Positions 36,441 through 44,937 are shown, counted from the first letter of the stretch. The stretch: 64,000 bases of DNA from Pyxidicoccus trucidator (GCF_010894435.1 NZ_JAAIXZ010000021.1:151650-215649), one strand, 5' to 3'. Translations and numbers: made by a program. Notes: generated by a model from the sequence alone, not told the origin.

Positions 36441-38429
36441 ATGACTAAGCCCCTTCTTCATGATGCTGACTTGGCCCCAGCCCTTGATTCAGCGTCGTTG
36501 ATCGAAACCGACTTTCCGTTTAAAGAGTTCTCGAAGATAGCCGCAGCAGATCGCCGCGCGAGAGACCCCGTCTACTCCGCCCACCGATGGTGGGCGCGCC
36601 GACCGCCGGGGCTGATGCGCGGCATCCTGCTCGCAGCTTCACTCCCTGCAGACACAGTTGCTGAGGATTTCTGGAGCGCATACGAAGGAAACACGCGTCC
36701 GCTGCAGAACCTCAAGGTCCATGACCCTTTCGTGGGTGGCGGCTCAACCCTCGTTGAAGCAGCACGTCTCGGAGCGATTGCCTCAGGCACGGATGTGGAT
36801 CCGCTAGCTGTGGCCATTACAAGCTACGAACTCAATCCTGCACCATCGTCGCACTTGGAAGATAGCGGAGCGAAGCTCCTCAGCGCATTGAAGCAGCGGT
36901 TCGGTCGCTTGCTCCAAGGCCCCTCTCCTCAGTGGACTCCTCTTCACTATTTCTACATTCACGAAGTCGAGTGTAGGAAATGCACCAAGCGCGCGCCCCT
37001 GTACCGCACTCCTGTCATCGCGAAGGACACTGGTCGGCATGGAGCGGTCGTCCGAAATTCCGCTCAAGTCGTCTTCTGCCCGGATTGCTTTGAACTGAAG
37101 GAGCTTGGCCGTGCAGACCAGAAATGGTTCACATGTTGCCGCCGCGTGAAGCTTAATCAAGGAACCTACTTCGCACAGCGCTTCTCCTGTCCACACTGTG
37201 GCACTGCGGCGCTCCATAGCGAACTGCAGACAGGAGCTGCATCTCGGCGGCTAATCGCAATCGAGGAAACCTCCTCAACTGAATACAGAAGAATTCGTCA
37301 ACCTCGCGATTGCGACCTGCGCCGCCTAGCTGCCAGCGCCCGTTACATTAGGCACCACGCTGACGCGCTCCATCTACCCGAAGGAACGTTTACAACTGAT
37401 CGCGTCGACCAGCGTCCATTGAGCTTCGGAATCACCCAGCCGCGCCAGCTATTCACGGACCGGCAGCTTTGTGTTTTTGGCTCTGCATTCGCTTGGGTCA
37501 ACGTGCAAGAGCTTTCAGAAGAAGTAAAAAATGGCCTTCGCCTCGCGCTCTCAAATGCGCTCGCAACAAACAACAAGCTCTGCGGGTATGCCACAGAGTA
37601 CGGGCGCATCGCCCCCCTCTTTAGCGTTCGCAGCTACTCCCTCCCTGCCCTTGCAGTCGAGCTTAATCCGCTTCACCCAACGGCGGGGCGCGGGACAATC
37701 GCACGAAGCATCGAGCGAGTCGCACGCACAGCTGATGTGAGTGTGCGCCGATATTCTTGGTCGCCGCGCAAGCGCGCAGTCCATCCAATCCACGTCACAT
37801 ACAATCCGACGCAGCAGACGAGCGCAGTGCACTGTGAAGACGCGCGCATGGCATCGAGTGATTCAGAGGCCACAGTGGACTTGTGCGTCTTTGACCCGCC
37901 GTACTTCGATTATATCTCATACAGTGAACTTTCTGAATTCTACCGTTTCTGGAGCCGGAACCTAGAGCTCGGTGGCGAGCCGCTCCTTCCGCGAGGCGAT
38001 GACCGGCCATCCGCGTTTGGGAAAACCTTCGGCGTCTGCCTTCAAAGTGCGCTGCATCGGCTGAAGCCGAGGCGTCCAATAGCATTCACATTTCACTCCG
38101 CCGATCCTTTGGCTTGGAAGGCCGTAGACATCGGCTTGGGCATCGCTGGTTTACTCGTCACTGCAATGTGGCCTGTTAGAGCAGACGGACATATGGGGCA
38201 TCACACTGAGGAAGGAAACTGCGAGTGGGACATCGTAGTGGTCTGCCGCCGCGCTGCCGAAGTGATTCATGCCATTAGTCAGACAAAGATCTCCGATTGG
38301 ACCAATGCAGTGCGTCCTCTGAAAGTGTCTGAGGCGGACCGCCTCAACTTCAAGCTGGCACTAGAGGTTTGGAATAGCCGTCGCGGAACCATGAATGGCC
38401 GACCCATAACAACAAGGAACAATGGATGA
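36441..38429 (+). CDS. DNA amino-methyltransferase (DUF1156-like), first gene of candidate defence operon
   Basis: 662 residues. The N-terminus FPFKEFSKIAAADRR and HRWWARRPPGLMRGILLA match DUF1156-type adenine/cytosine-N4 methyltransferases. Motif I is DPFVGGGS (95-102) and motif IV is DPPY (485-488), an order and pair typical of exocyclic-amino DNA methylases. The roughly 380 residues between them carry four cysteine pairs (C178/C181, C213/C216, C232/C233, C250/C253), probably zinc-binding and part of DNA target recognition. A third conserved patch, NNKLCGYATEYGRIAPLF and LAVELNP, also fits this family. The stop overlaps the next start (ATGA). Codon use is far more A/T-ending than in the flanks, a sign of transfer. 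Confidence 0.85.
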   Translation: MTKPLLHDADLAPALDSASLIETDFPFKEFSKIAAADRRARDPVYSAHRWWARRPPGLMRGILLAASLPADTVAEDFWSAYEGNTRPLQNLKVHDPFVGGGSTLVEAARLGAIASGTDVDPLAVAITSYELNPAPSSHLEDSGAKLLSALKQRFGRLLQGPSPQWTPLHYFYIHEVECRKCTKRAPLYRTPVIAKDTGRHGAVVRNSAQVVFCPDCFELKELGRADQKWFTCCRRVKLNQGTYFAQRFSCPHCGTAALHSELQTGAASRRLIAIEETSSTEYRRIRQPRDCDLRRLAASARYIRHHADALHLPEGTFTTDRVDQRPLSFGITQPRQLFTDRQLCVFGSAFAWVNVQELSEEVKNGLRLALSNALATNNKLCGYATEYGRIAPLFSVRSYSLPALAVELNPLHPTAGRGTIARSIERVARTADVSVRRYSWSPRKRAVHPIHVTYNPTQQTSAVHCEDARMASSDSEATVDLCVFDPPYFDYISYSELSEFYRFWSRNLELGGEPLLPRGDDRPSAFGKTFGVCLQSALHRLKPRRPIAFTFHSADPLAWKAVDIGLGIAGLLVTAMWPVRADGHMGHHTEEGNCEWDIVVVCRRAAEVIHAISQTKISDWTNAVRPLKVSEADRLNFKLALEVWNSRRGTMNGRPITTRNNG

Positions 38430-39802
38430 AAAGGAACCCGAAGGCCACGACGGTCGAACTCCGGGACGTAAGCGAAAAGCTCAAATTGGTTGAGCGCCAC
38501 TGGATCAATGGCAAGAAACAAGAACTTCCTGTCTATCGAATCCCCATTGAACATCTTTATTTCAACATTGGGAACGGTCGATATGCCGATAGGATGCTGA
38601 AACTGCGCCATGATCATCCAGGCGTCGCCATCGATCCACGCCAAGAGAAGTGGAAGGACGAGATTGAAAAAATGCTCGCGGGAGAGCACAAAGACACCTC
38701 CCGAGACAAGGCCGCATTTGAGCGGCTGATGGAAGATATCGATGGGCGGACTCAATTGCGGCCTGGCGTCGTGTTATTCGATGGCGGGGTTCTGGACGGA
38801 AATCGGCGGTTGGCCACGCTTCGCCGGTTGTTGAAGGGAAAAAAGAACGAGGGCAAGTACCGCTATTTCGACGGGGTGATTCTGCCGCCCAATACATCTG
38901 CGGAGGACAGGTGGCAAATTGAAGCCGGCTTGCAACTCGGCATGAACGAACGTTGGGACTATTCTCCGATCAATGAACTCCTCAAAATCCGTGAGGGGCT
39001 AACAATGTATGGGCAGATGATCTCGGCAAACAAACTGCCAGGAAAACGCCCTGTTGAACTCGTCGCGAATGCCATTTACGGGAAGTCCGCTGCCGACGTC
39101 GAAGAGATGGCGGGGCGACTGAACCTGATCGACGAATACCTGCAGTTTATCGATGATGAGGGCGCGTATGATCGCGTAGGGGAGCGCAGCGAAGACTTCC
39201 TTGAGGCGCGGAGGATCGTGACTGCAGCGGAGAACCAGCAGCGCTCGCCACAGGAGATCGCTCGCTTGAAGTTTGTCCTCTTCTACCTCATCCATGGGGA
39301 CCTAATGGACAATTTCCAGTTGCGGTACGTGTACGTCGCGCTCGGCGGGGACCCGAAAAAGCGTGGGAGAAAGTACGAGGCAAGGCCTGAAGCATTGAAA
39401 GAGTTTCTCGAGCGGTTCCCCGATAACAAGGCGCTACGAACCAACGTCTTGCCCGGCAAGTTGCAGACAGTTATGCCGAAAAAGGGGTTCTCGACCGGCC
39501 CGCAGACTACGGCAATGAAGCGCGCGGTGACGAAGAATGATGCGGAGCTAGCTCGTGAATCCTCGGCCGTTCGTGGAGATGCGGCCGCCGCTGTAGAGCG
39601 ATTCACCCGAACGATTGAAACTGCGAATCGCACGAAGTCAGCGCGCCAATTGGCGGAAGCGGTTAGGGCGGATGCAATTAATCTCCAGCGTGCCCTGTCA
39701 GCTCCGGAAATCACTCTTTCGGAAGCGGACCGCGTCTCCATTAAGAGTTGCGCCGAAGCAGCGTTTGAGACCCTCCAAGCCTCTCTTAAGCAAGTGAACT
39801 AA
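38426..39802 (+). CDS. ParB/DGQHR-like domain protein, second gene of candidate defence operon
   Basis: 458 residues. AAGGA lies 7 nt before ATG 38426, which overlaps the methylase stop. The N-terminal 150 residues look like a ParB/Srx-type fold: VYRIPIEHLYFNIGNGRYA as the first strand region and VLFDGGVLDGNRRLATLRRLL with DGNRRL at 124-129, equivalent to the DGNHR/DGQHR signature of ParB-like nucleases and DndB. The middle (about 170-300) is helical and may bind DNA or a partner. The C-terminus is Ala/Arg-rich and helical. ParB-like domains bind or hydrolyse CTP/ATP and some cut DNA; which applies here is unknown. Confidence 0.72.
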   Translation: MKRNPKATTVELRDVSEKLKLVERHWINGKKQELPVYRIPIEHLYFNIGNGRYADRMLKLRHDHPGVAIDPRQEKWKDEIEKMLAGEHKDTSRDKAAFERLMEDIDGRTQLRPGVVLFDGGVLDGNRRLATLRRLLKGKKNEGKYRYFDGVILPPNTSAEDRWQIEAGLQLGMNERWDYSPINELLKIREGLTMYGQMISANKLPGKRPVELVANAIYGKSAADVEEMAGRLNLIDEYLQFIDDEGAYDRVGERSEDFLEARRIVTAAENQQRSPQEIARLKFVLFYLIHGDLMDNFQLRYVYVALGGDPKKRGRKYEARPEALKEFLERFPDNKALRTNVLPGKLQTVMPKKGFSTGPQTTAMKRAVTKNDAELARESSAVRGDAAAAVERFTRTIETANRTKSARQLAEAVRADAINLQRALSAPEITLSEADRVSIKSCAEAAFETLQASLKQVN

Positions 39803-39807
39803 ACACA

Positions 39808-41775
39808 ATGTTCACGCTTGGTCGCCGACATGACGGAATCTCAGTTCGTTGGGAATCCACGGACACTGAACTGTCGCGCCTTTTCCGCGACGAACTGCTC
39901 CTTCGAGGCTTATCCAGGACCGAGGAGTGGGCCGATGGACTGGTGGTGTCCCGATACAGAAACGAACTGGAGACGCTAGAATTGGTTTTGTCTGCAGTTC
40001 GAGACATTGGGGGCAAGGTCTCGACAGACTCCGCAGTGGCTGCATTTCAGGCCGAAAAAAAGGCCGAGCGCGAACTGTTGCGCCGCGCGCGCAAGGCGAA
40101 GCCCAGGGGGCGAGTGTCCTCCACGCTTCCAGAGTTCGAGAGTGGGCGAACTCTTCTGCCATATCAACAGGCAGCTGTAGCTCGGCACCTTGCGTGCTGG
40201 AATGCTGCCGACTTCTCCGTCCCAGGCAGCGGAAAAACCACCGTCGCCTATGCCTACTGGGCTCATGCCCGTCGCGAGGAGCCGCGCCTCGGGCTGTGGG
40301 TCATCGGTCCGCTGAGCTGCTTTCGGCCCTGGGAGGATGAGTTCGCAGCTTGTTTCGGCCGTTCACCACGAACCCTACGTATCAGCGGAACAGCGAGTCA
40401 ACGTGCGCGACTTTTTTCACATGCAGACGACGCGGACCTAGTGCTGGCGAGCTACCAAAGTGCGTGGAGAGACGTGACACGTTTCACCGAGGTGATGGCA
40501 CGTCGCCCGTGGCTACTCGTCTTAGATGAGGCGCACTACATCAAGTCGTCCACCGGCGTAGTGGCACAGGCGGTGCGAGAGCTCGCGCCGTACGCTGCGC
40601 GGCGGCTCGTTCTCACCGGGACGCCCATGCCCCGGTCCCCTGTGGACCTCTGGAGTCCATTCACGTTCCTGTGGCCAAGCCAGGAGTTACTCGGGAACGC
40701 TGAGCACTTTCAAATCCGGTGTCGCCGGCCTCCGGCGGCTGTCATCCCTGAGCTGCGCAACGAACTCGGTCCGTTCTTCCATCGAACGTGCAAGTCAGAC
40801 CTGGGACTAAAGCCACCTCAAGGCCGATACCCCGTGCTTCCGGCAGACTCGGTTCCAGCTTCGCAACGCCTACTGCTGCGGTTGCTTGAGCGTCGCACGC
40901 TCCAAGAAGCCGAGTATCTGTCGGACCGAGACAGGCGCTTTCTTCAACGCTGGCGTCGCGCGCGCATGATTCGTTTGCTCCAAGCAGCTAGCAATCCGCT
41001 GCTCCTCGCAGAAGCGCTGACTGCGGACGACCTCTGGCTTGCAGATACGGAAGACGCTCCTTCGGAATTACCGGAGGACGAGAAGGCACTATCTCTCAAC
41101 GCCAAGAGCGATCTCGCTGCTGCACTTAGGCAGTACGCGAAAACGCGGACGTCTCCCGCCAAGGTGCGCTTCATCGAAGAGGCATGCCGTAAGCTCGTAG
41201 CCGAAGGACACAAAGTCGTCATCTGGACCGTGTTCCTAGGAAATGTCCGCTATCTCGAGAACGTGCTCGCGGACTTGAAGCCGCTGAGTATTACGGGCTC
41301 AGTGCCACTTCAAGAAGGGGATGAGAATTGCGAAGAAGAACTGTCACGCGAACAGCGTGTGCAGTTGTTCAAGCAAAATCCTGATCGCCGCGTTCTCATA
41401 GCGAACATGGGCGCATGCAGTGAGTCGATTTCTCTTCACAAGACGAGCCAGCACGCGCTGTATCTTGAACGCAGCTTCAATGCAGCACAGTTCGTTCAGT
41501 CGCTGGATCGCATTCATCGCCAGGGAATGCCTGCCGGGACAACTGCGAATTTCATCATTCCGAGCATCCCGTGTGCAATAGAGCGTGTTTTGAACAGGAG
41601 ATTGATGGAGCGACAGCGTCTTCTTTACGCCTTGCTCGACGACCCGATGCCCGTTGTGGGCTTCGACGATGCTGATCACAGCGGCGTGTTTGACGTCGAT
41701 GAGTACCATTCGATTGACGAAGTCTTTGCAGAGGTGCTGCACGAGATCCGGCGAGACGCCAAGGGCAGCCGGTGA
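39808..41775 (+). CDS. SNF2-family helicase/translocase, third gene of candidate defence operon
   Basis: 655 residues starting 5 nt after the ParB-like gene. A distinct N-terminal domain (1 to about 110) precedes the motor. Helicase motifs: Q-like LLPYQQAAV, motif I SVPGSGKTT (Walker A, about 137-145), motif II DEAH (240-243), motif III LTGTPMPRSP, and motif VI QSLDRIHRQGMP. The second RecA lobe starts near KVRFIEEACRKLV. SNF2 motors translocate on duplex DNA and remodel bound proteins. No nuclease domain is visible, so any cutting would have to come from the ParB-like partner or another protein. Confidence 0.87.
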   Translation: MFTLGRRHDGISVRWESTDTELSRLFRDELLLRGLSRTEEWADGLVVSRYRNELETLELVLSAVRDIGGKVSTDSAVAAFQAEKKAERELLRRARKAKPRGRVSSTLPEFESGRTLLPYQQAAVARHLACWNAADFSVPGSGKTTVAYAYWAHARREEPRLGLWVIGPLSCFRPWEDEFAACFGRSPRTLRISGTASQRARLFSHADDADLVLASYQSAWRDVTRFTEVMARRPWLLVLDEAHYIKSSTGVVAQAVRELAPYAARRLVLTGTPMPRSPVDLWSPFTFLWPSQELLGNAEHFQIRCRRPPAAVIPELRNELGPFFHRTCKSDLGLKPPQGRYPVLPADSVPASQRLLLRLLERRTLQEAEYLSDRDRRFLQRWRRARMIRLLQAASNPLLLAEALTADDLWLADTEDAPSELPEDEKALSLNAKSDLAAALRQYAKTRTSPAKVRFIEEACRKLVAEGHKVVIWTVFLGNVRYLENVLADLKPLSITGSVPLQEGDENCEEELSREQRVQLFKQNPDRRVLIANMGACSESISLHKTSQHALYLERSFNAAQFVQSLDRIHRQGMPAGTTANFIIPSIPCAIERVLNRRLMERQRLLYALLDDPMPVVGFDDADHSGVFDVDEYHSIDEVFAEVLHEIRRDAKGSR

Positions 41776-41853
41776 GTTTGCCTAGGAAGGCTCAGACTGA
41801 AGATCCTCTACGTTGGCCAAGACGCTCATCCAATGCCGCTATGTTCGGCGCCT

Positions 41854-41940
41854 ATGTACTCCCTGTTAGCTTGTAAAATCGAGGGGTTGACGCTCCGTCA
41901 GAGCGTCCATGTACACTCCCTAACAGTAAAAATCTGAGGG
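41854..41940 (+). promoter_or_regulatory. Repeat-flanked palindrome, likely operator/promoter of the downstream pair
   Basis: GACGCTC (41889-41895), a CGTCA loop, then GAGCGTC (41901-41907) form a perfect 7-bp palindrome. It sits in the spacer of a possible promoter (TTGACG 41887-41892, 19 nt, TACACT 41912-41917). On either side are two similar 32-nt sequences (41854-41885 and 41909-41940), both starting ATGTAC, containing CTCCCT and TAAAA and ending GAGGG. Within them CTGTTAG (41863-41869) and CTAACAG (41920-41926) are exact inverted copies. Confidence 0.5.
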
Positions 41941-41958
41941 TAGCGGAGCAGTCGTGCT

Positions 41959-42957
41959 ATGAGCCCCGGAAACCAACGCCCAGCCGAGCATCAGACGCTC
42001 GTGCTGGCACCGAATCTGGGGGACCTCGCGATGAAGATGCGGCTGCTCGGCGTAACTTTCACTCCGGGAGAGGGAATCTCGCTCGACGACTTCCAAACGT
42101 ACCTTCAGAAAATCAGTGGGCAGACACTGTCCTTCGGGGGGCATGACCGCATTTACCGAACGAAGACCGACGGCAAGTACAACGTCAGCCTGTTGGTTAC
42201 GATCAAGGACCAGAAGCGCTTCTTAGAGTTGAAGGCGCAGAATAGTGGAAAACTGCGTGTCGAGGTTCGCGAGCTCATGGAGGGCACGCTGGGGATGGAA
42301 CTCAATTACCTCGTCCAGTACCGGGAAACCGGAACGAGCCTCTATCTGCACTATCACCACTCGTGCGCGCTGAATCAGTTCGCTGCGTTTCTCGGTGACC
42401 GCTATTCAGATTACAAGTCGGCGCGGATCGAACACGACACCAAAGCAGCTGGTGGCGAGGGCATCGCCAACTCGAAGAAGGTAGCCATCCGGAAGAAGTA
42501 CAAGGGTTCACTCACGCATGTGCAGCTCGTTACGGACGAAGACCTTGACGACCTGATGCAGCAAATGCACGCAATCAAGAGCTTCGAGTTCACGGTCGCA
42601 TCAGTCAGGCCGGACGATCCGGTCTTTGCCCCCGTTTCGAAATATGTCCGCAGGCGCGTCGAACGGGTGGTATTCAACAGCGATTACGGTGTGAGCGCGA
42701 TTGCATCAGGGATCAAAAAGATTACAAGGCTCGCCTCGCCGGATAAGGGCAGGGTCATTGGCGTGGACGAGAGCGGCGTCCAGCAGATTGCGAACCTGCT
42801 GAATAATTACGAAACATTCGGCGAGTACGAGTTCGACGAGGAAGCCCGACACTTGACTTTCGAACTCGACGAATTCCACCACTCTCCGATGATTAAGAAG
42901 ATGAAGAAAGTCATCGAGGATCGCCCTGCAGTATTCACATCACCGGTGAAGCCATGA
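41959..42957 (+). CDS. Unrecognised cytosolic protein, island gene paired with a membrane protein
   Basis: 332 residues. GGAG lies about 10 nt before ATG 41959. There is no signal peptide or membrane helix. The protein looks mixed alpha/beta, with FGGHDRIYRTKTDGKYNVSL, a HYHHSCALNQFAAFLGDRYSDYKSARIEHD stretch (condensed here as YLHYHHSCALNQF) and a Lys-rich C-terminus. No family is recognised. Its stop overlaps the start of the membrane gene (ATGA), so the two are made together. The layout of a soluble protein plus a small membrane protein is common in abortive-infection systems; that is an inference from layout only. Confidence 0.75.
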   Translation: MSPGNQRPAEHQTLVLAPNLGDLAMKMRLLGVTFTPGEGISLDDFQTYLQKISGQTLSFGGHDRIYRTKTDGKYNVSLLVTIKDQKRFLELKAQNSGKLRVEVRELMEGTLGMELNYLVQYRETGTSLYLHYHHSCALNQFAAFLGDRYSDYKSARIEHDTKAAGGEGIANSKKVAIRKKYKGSLTHVQLVTDEDLDDLMQQMHAIKSFEFTVASVRPDDPVFAPVSKYVRRRVERVVFNSDYGVSAIASGIKKITRLASPDKGRVIGVDESGVQQIANLLNNYETFGEYEFDEEARHLTFELDEFHHSPMIKKMKKVIEDRPAVFTSPVKP

Positions 42958-43451
42958 AAATAGTTTTGGCAGGAGCCGCGATGGTTGGTGTAGTGGTGTT
43001 TGCCATCATTTCGGGCCTGCACTTTCACCTAGGCTTAGATCTCGACACATTTCATGACAAGCTGCGAGGAAGCTTCTTTACAGGGTTTCTCACGCTTGGC
43101 GGGTTTCTCTTCAGCTTGAAGACATTCATTGTCATCAAGATGAAAGAGGGGCTCTACGACCATCCAAACTACCGAAAGAACTACGCGGAGAAGATGGCTT
43201 TGCTCAAGGGACCGGTGACAATTTTTACGCCACTTCGCAATTTAACGGATCTTCTATTTGCAGCCATCGTCTCCTCGCTGACAACCTCCCTGCTCCAAGT
43301 AACGCTGGGGCTCTCGTCGAGGTGGTGGGCTGTTGGGATCTGTTTGGCTTCAATTGGGGTCACCCTCGTTTTCCTTTCAGTGGCGCTCTTTCAGATCAAG
43401 AGCAACCTCGACGAGTGGTTCAAATACCTCGACGAAGACGCCAAGAAGTGA
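42954..43451 (+). CDS. Four-helix membrane protein, partner of the preceding gene
   Basis: 165 residues with four predicted transmembrane helices: about 3-24 (IVLAGAAMVGVVVFAIISGL), 40-60 (FFTGFLTLGGFLFSLKTFIV), 97-118 (LTDLLFAAIVSSLTTSLLQV) and 124-147 (WAVGICLASIGVTLVFLSVA). The loop between helices 2 and 3 is basic and probably cytosolic. The C-terminus is acidic. No family is recognised. It overlaps the upstream gene by 4 nt. It could be a membrane effector or anchor for the soluble partner. Confidence 0.78.
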   Translation: MKIVLAGAAMVGVVVFAIISGLHFHLGLDLDTFHDKLRGSFFTGFLTLGGFLFSLKTFIVIKMKEGLYDHPNYRKNYAEKMALLKGPVTIFTPLRNLTDLLFAAIVSSLTTSLLQVTLGLSSRWWAVGICLASIGVTLVFLSVALFQIKSNLDEWFKYLDEDAKK

Positions 43452-43679
43452 TGTTGCCCAGTTTCGTGACTCTGCCGCACTTCACGTGGTTCCCAAGGGG
43501 CTCAGGCAGACACAGCATGCTGTAACTAGAGCAAACGCACCGTAGGAATGGAAAAGCTGTACCCAATCCTTTGATACTGGATGTGTCGGGTGAGGCGCGA
43601 CGGATCGGGGGACGTCCGCCGCATTGCGCAGATGGGTGCCCTAAGCCTTTGGTCCATCCCAGGTTTTGGTAGTCGCGGC
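43452..43679. other. Gene-free right edge of the island
   Basis: 228 nt between the membrane gene and the stop of tmk. Base composition shifts from island-like to host-like across it. I see no att-like repeat, tRNA or integrase remnant, and the short open frames here have no recognisable content. Confidence 0.4.
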
Positions 43680-44336
43680 TCAGCGCTTCCGGCCGAGCAG
43701 CTTGCGAATCTCCTTCATCGACGCGTCCGTCACCGCCTCGATGCCCTGCTCGCCGTCGACGTGGACGATGCGCTCGCGCTTCGCGCGCAGCTTGATGGCG
43801 GCCACGTACTGCTTCGCAATCCGCCGCTGTGCCTCGTCCGCCTCGAACAGCTCCGGCGCACCACCGCGGGCCGCGCGCCGACGAGCCGCCACCTCGGGCG
43901 CCACGCCGACGAAGAGCGTCAGGTCCGGCGACACCGCGCACGCATTCACCGCGTCCACCCACTCCATGGGCAGCGACGCCCCCTGGTACGCGAGCGACGA
44001 CAGCACATAGCGGTCACACAGGACGACCTTGCCCTCGGCCAGCGCCGGCAGCACGCGCGCCGAGAGGTGGTCCGTCCGGTCCGCCGCGAACAGCAGCGCC
44101 AGCGTCTCCGGAGACAGCGGCCCCGCGCCACCGGGCATGCCCAGCCGCCCCGTGAGGGCCTGACGAATCATGGTGCCCACGGGCCCGTCGGAGGGCTCGC
44201 GCGTGGTGAGCACGCCGTGCCCCTCCGCGCGCAGCAGGGCCGCCAGCCGCTCCACCTGGGTGGTGGTGCCGGCGCCGTCGAGCCCTTCCAGGACGATGAA
44301 CCGCCCCTTCCGGACGGCCTTCTTCGCGGCGCTCAC
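43680..44336 (-). CDS. tmk: Thymidylate kinase, P-loop lysine replaced
   Basis: 218 residues from GTG 44336, whose GTGA overlaps the stop of the upstream gene. Phosphorylates dTMP to dTDP. Family marks are FIVLEGLDGAG, TREPSDGPVG, the DRY motif in CDRYVLSSLAYQGA, and a LID-like Arg-rich segment AARRRAARGG. The P-loop reads GLDGAGTTTQ (residues 18-27), where the family has GAGKTT: the lysine that contacts the ATP phosphates is Thr. The rest looks intact, so function is likely kept, perhaps with the lysine role supplied elsewhere. The gene marks the right flank of the island. Confidence 0.88.
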   Translation of the reverse strand: MSAAKKAVRKGRFIVLEGLDGAGTTTQVERLAALLRAEGHGVLTTREPSDGPVGTMIRQALTGRLGMPGGAGPLSPETLALLFAADRTDHLSARVLPALAEGKVVLCDRYVLSSLAYQGASLPMEWVDAVNACAVSPDLTLFVGVAPEVAARRRAARGGAPELFEADEAQRRIAKQYVAAIKLRAKRERIVHVDGEQGIEAVTDASMKEIRKLLGRKR

Positions 44337-44674
44337 CGGGGCAGCAGCGCCGAGGGGTCGTCCAGGCGCAGCTGGCGTCGCAGCTCCAGCATCGTCTCGT
44401 AGCCCTTCAGCTCCTCCACCAGCACCTTGCGGCCGGCGACGTAGTTGCGCAGGGCGTACACCAGCAGCCCCAGCGACAGCAGGGCCGCGCCCCACGCCAG
44501 GAAGGGCGTGCGGAGCGAGTCGTAGAACAGCTTGCCCGACGCGCCGCCAATCAGCAGGGCGGCAATGGTGGAGATGCCCGAATGGGCGAAGTGCGTCGTG
44601 CTCTGGCGGACGGACAGGCTCTCTTGAAGCTGGTCGAGCTGGGTCCGCAGTTCCTGGGTATCAGCGCTCATCAC
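44333..44674 (-). CDS. Small membrane protein with two helices
   Basis: 113 residues from GTG 44674 (an ATG follows as codon 2). Two transmembrane helices lie at about 33-50 (GISTIAALLIGGASGKLF) and 58-77 (FLAWGAALLSLGLLVYAL), flanked by a Gln/Glu-rich N-terminal helix and a Glu/Arg-rich C-terminus. No family is recognised. It is translationally coupled to tmk, but nothing ties it to nucleotide metabolism. Confidence 0.7.
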   Translation of the reverse strand: MMSADTQELRTQLDQLQESLSVRQSTTHFAHSGISTIAALLIGGASGKLFYDSLRTPFLAWGAALLSLGLLVYALRNYVAGRKVLVEELKGYETMLELRRQLRLDDPSALLPR

Positions 44675-44684
44675 GGAGCCGCGG

Positions 44685-44690
44685 ACCCTA
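44685..44690 (-). promoter_or_regulatory. Likely -10 hexamer (TAGGGT, extended TG) of the small membrane gene-tmk pair
   Basis: TGTAGGGT on the minus strand ends 10 nt before GTG 44674 and there is no Shine-Dalgarno sequence. Confidence 0.35.
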
Positions 44691-44937
44691 CATCAGCCCG
44701 CCCCACCCGTCGAGTCGCCACCCTGCTCCCCCACCGACCGTCGGCCCTCCAACGGCCTGCTCCCACCTGCCAGCTCCTACCTGCCTGCTCTCACCTGCCT
44801 GCTCCCAGGCGAGCCCCGCCGGGCTCATCCCCTCCATCACCTGTACGCACAGGGTCCAACAGGTTGCCTTGCGAGCCCGGGGCCCGCGCGCTACATGCGC
44901 CCAGGACATGCAGCCCTCCCGGCGGACCGACCCTTCC

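Noticed and set aside
41854..41940. CRISPR-like repeat-spacer-repeat
   Set aside because: Only two imperfect copies, a palindromic spacer and no cas genes; better explained as a regulatory region.
41959..43451. Kiwa (KwaA/KwaB) assignment for the soluble/membrane pair
   Set aside because: Gene order is reversed relative to kwaA-kwaB and I see no motif tying either protein to those families.
43510..43679. Small minus-strand frame at the right island edge as a gene or transposase remnant
   Set aside because: No recognisable residues, no start signal and no matching repeat on the left edge.
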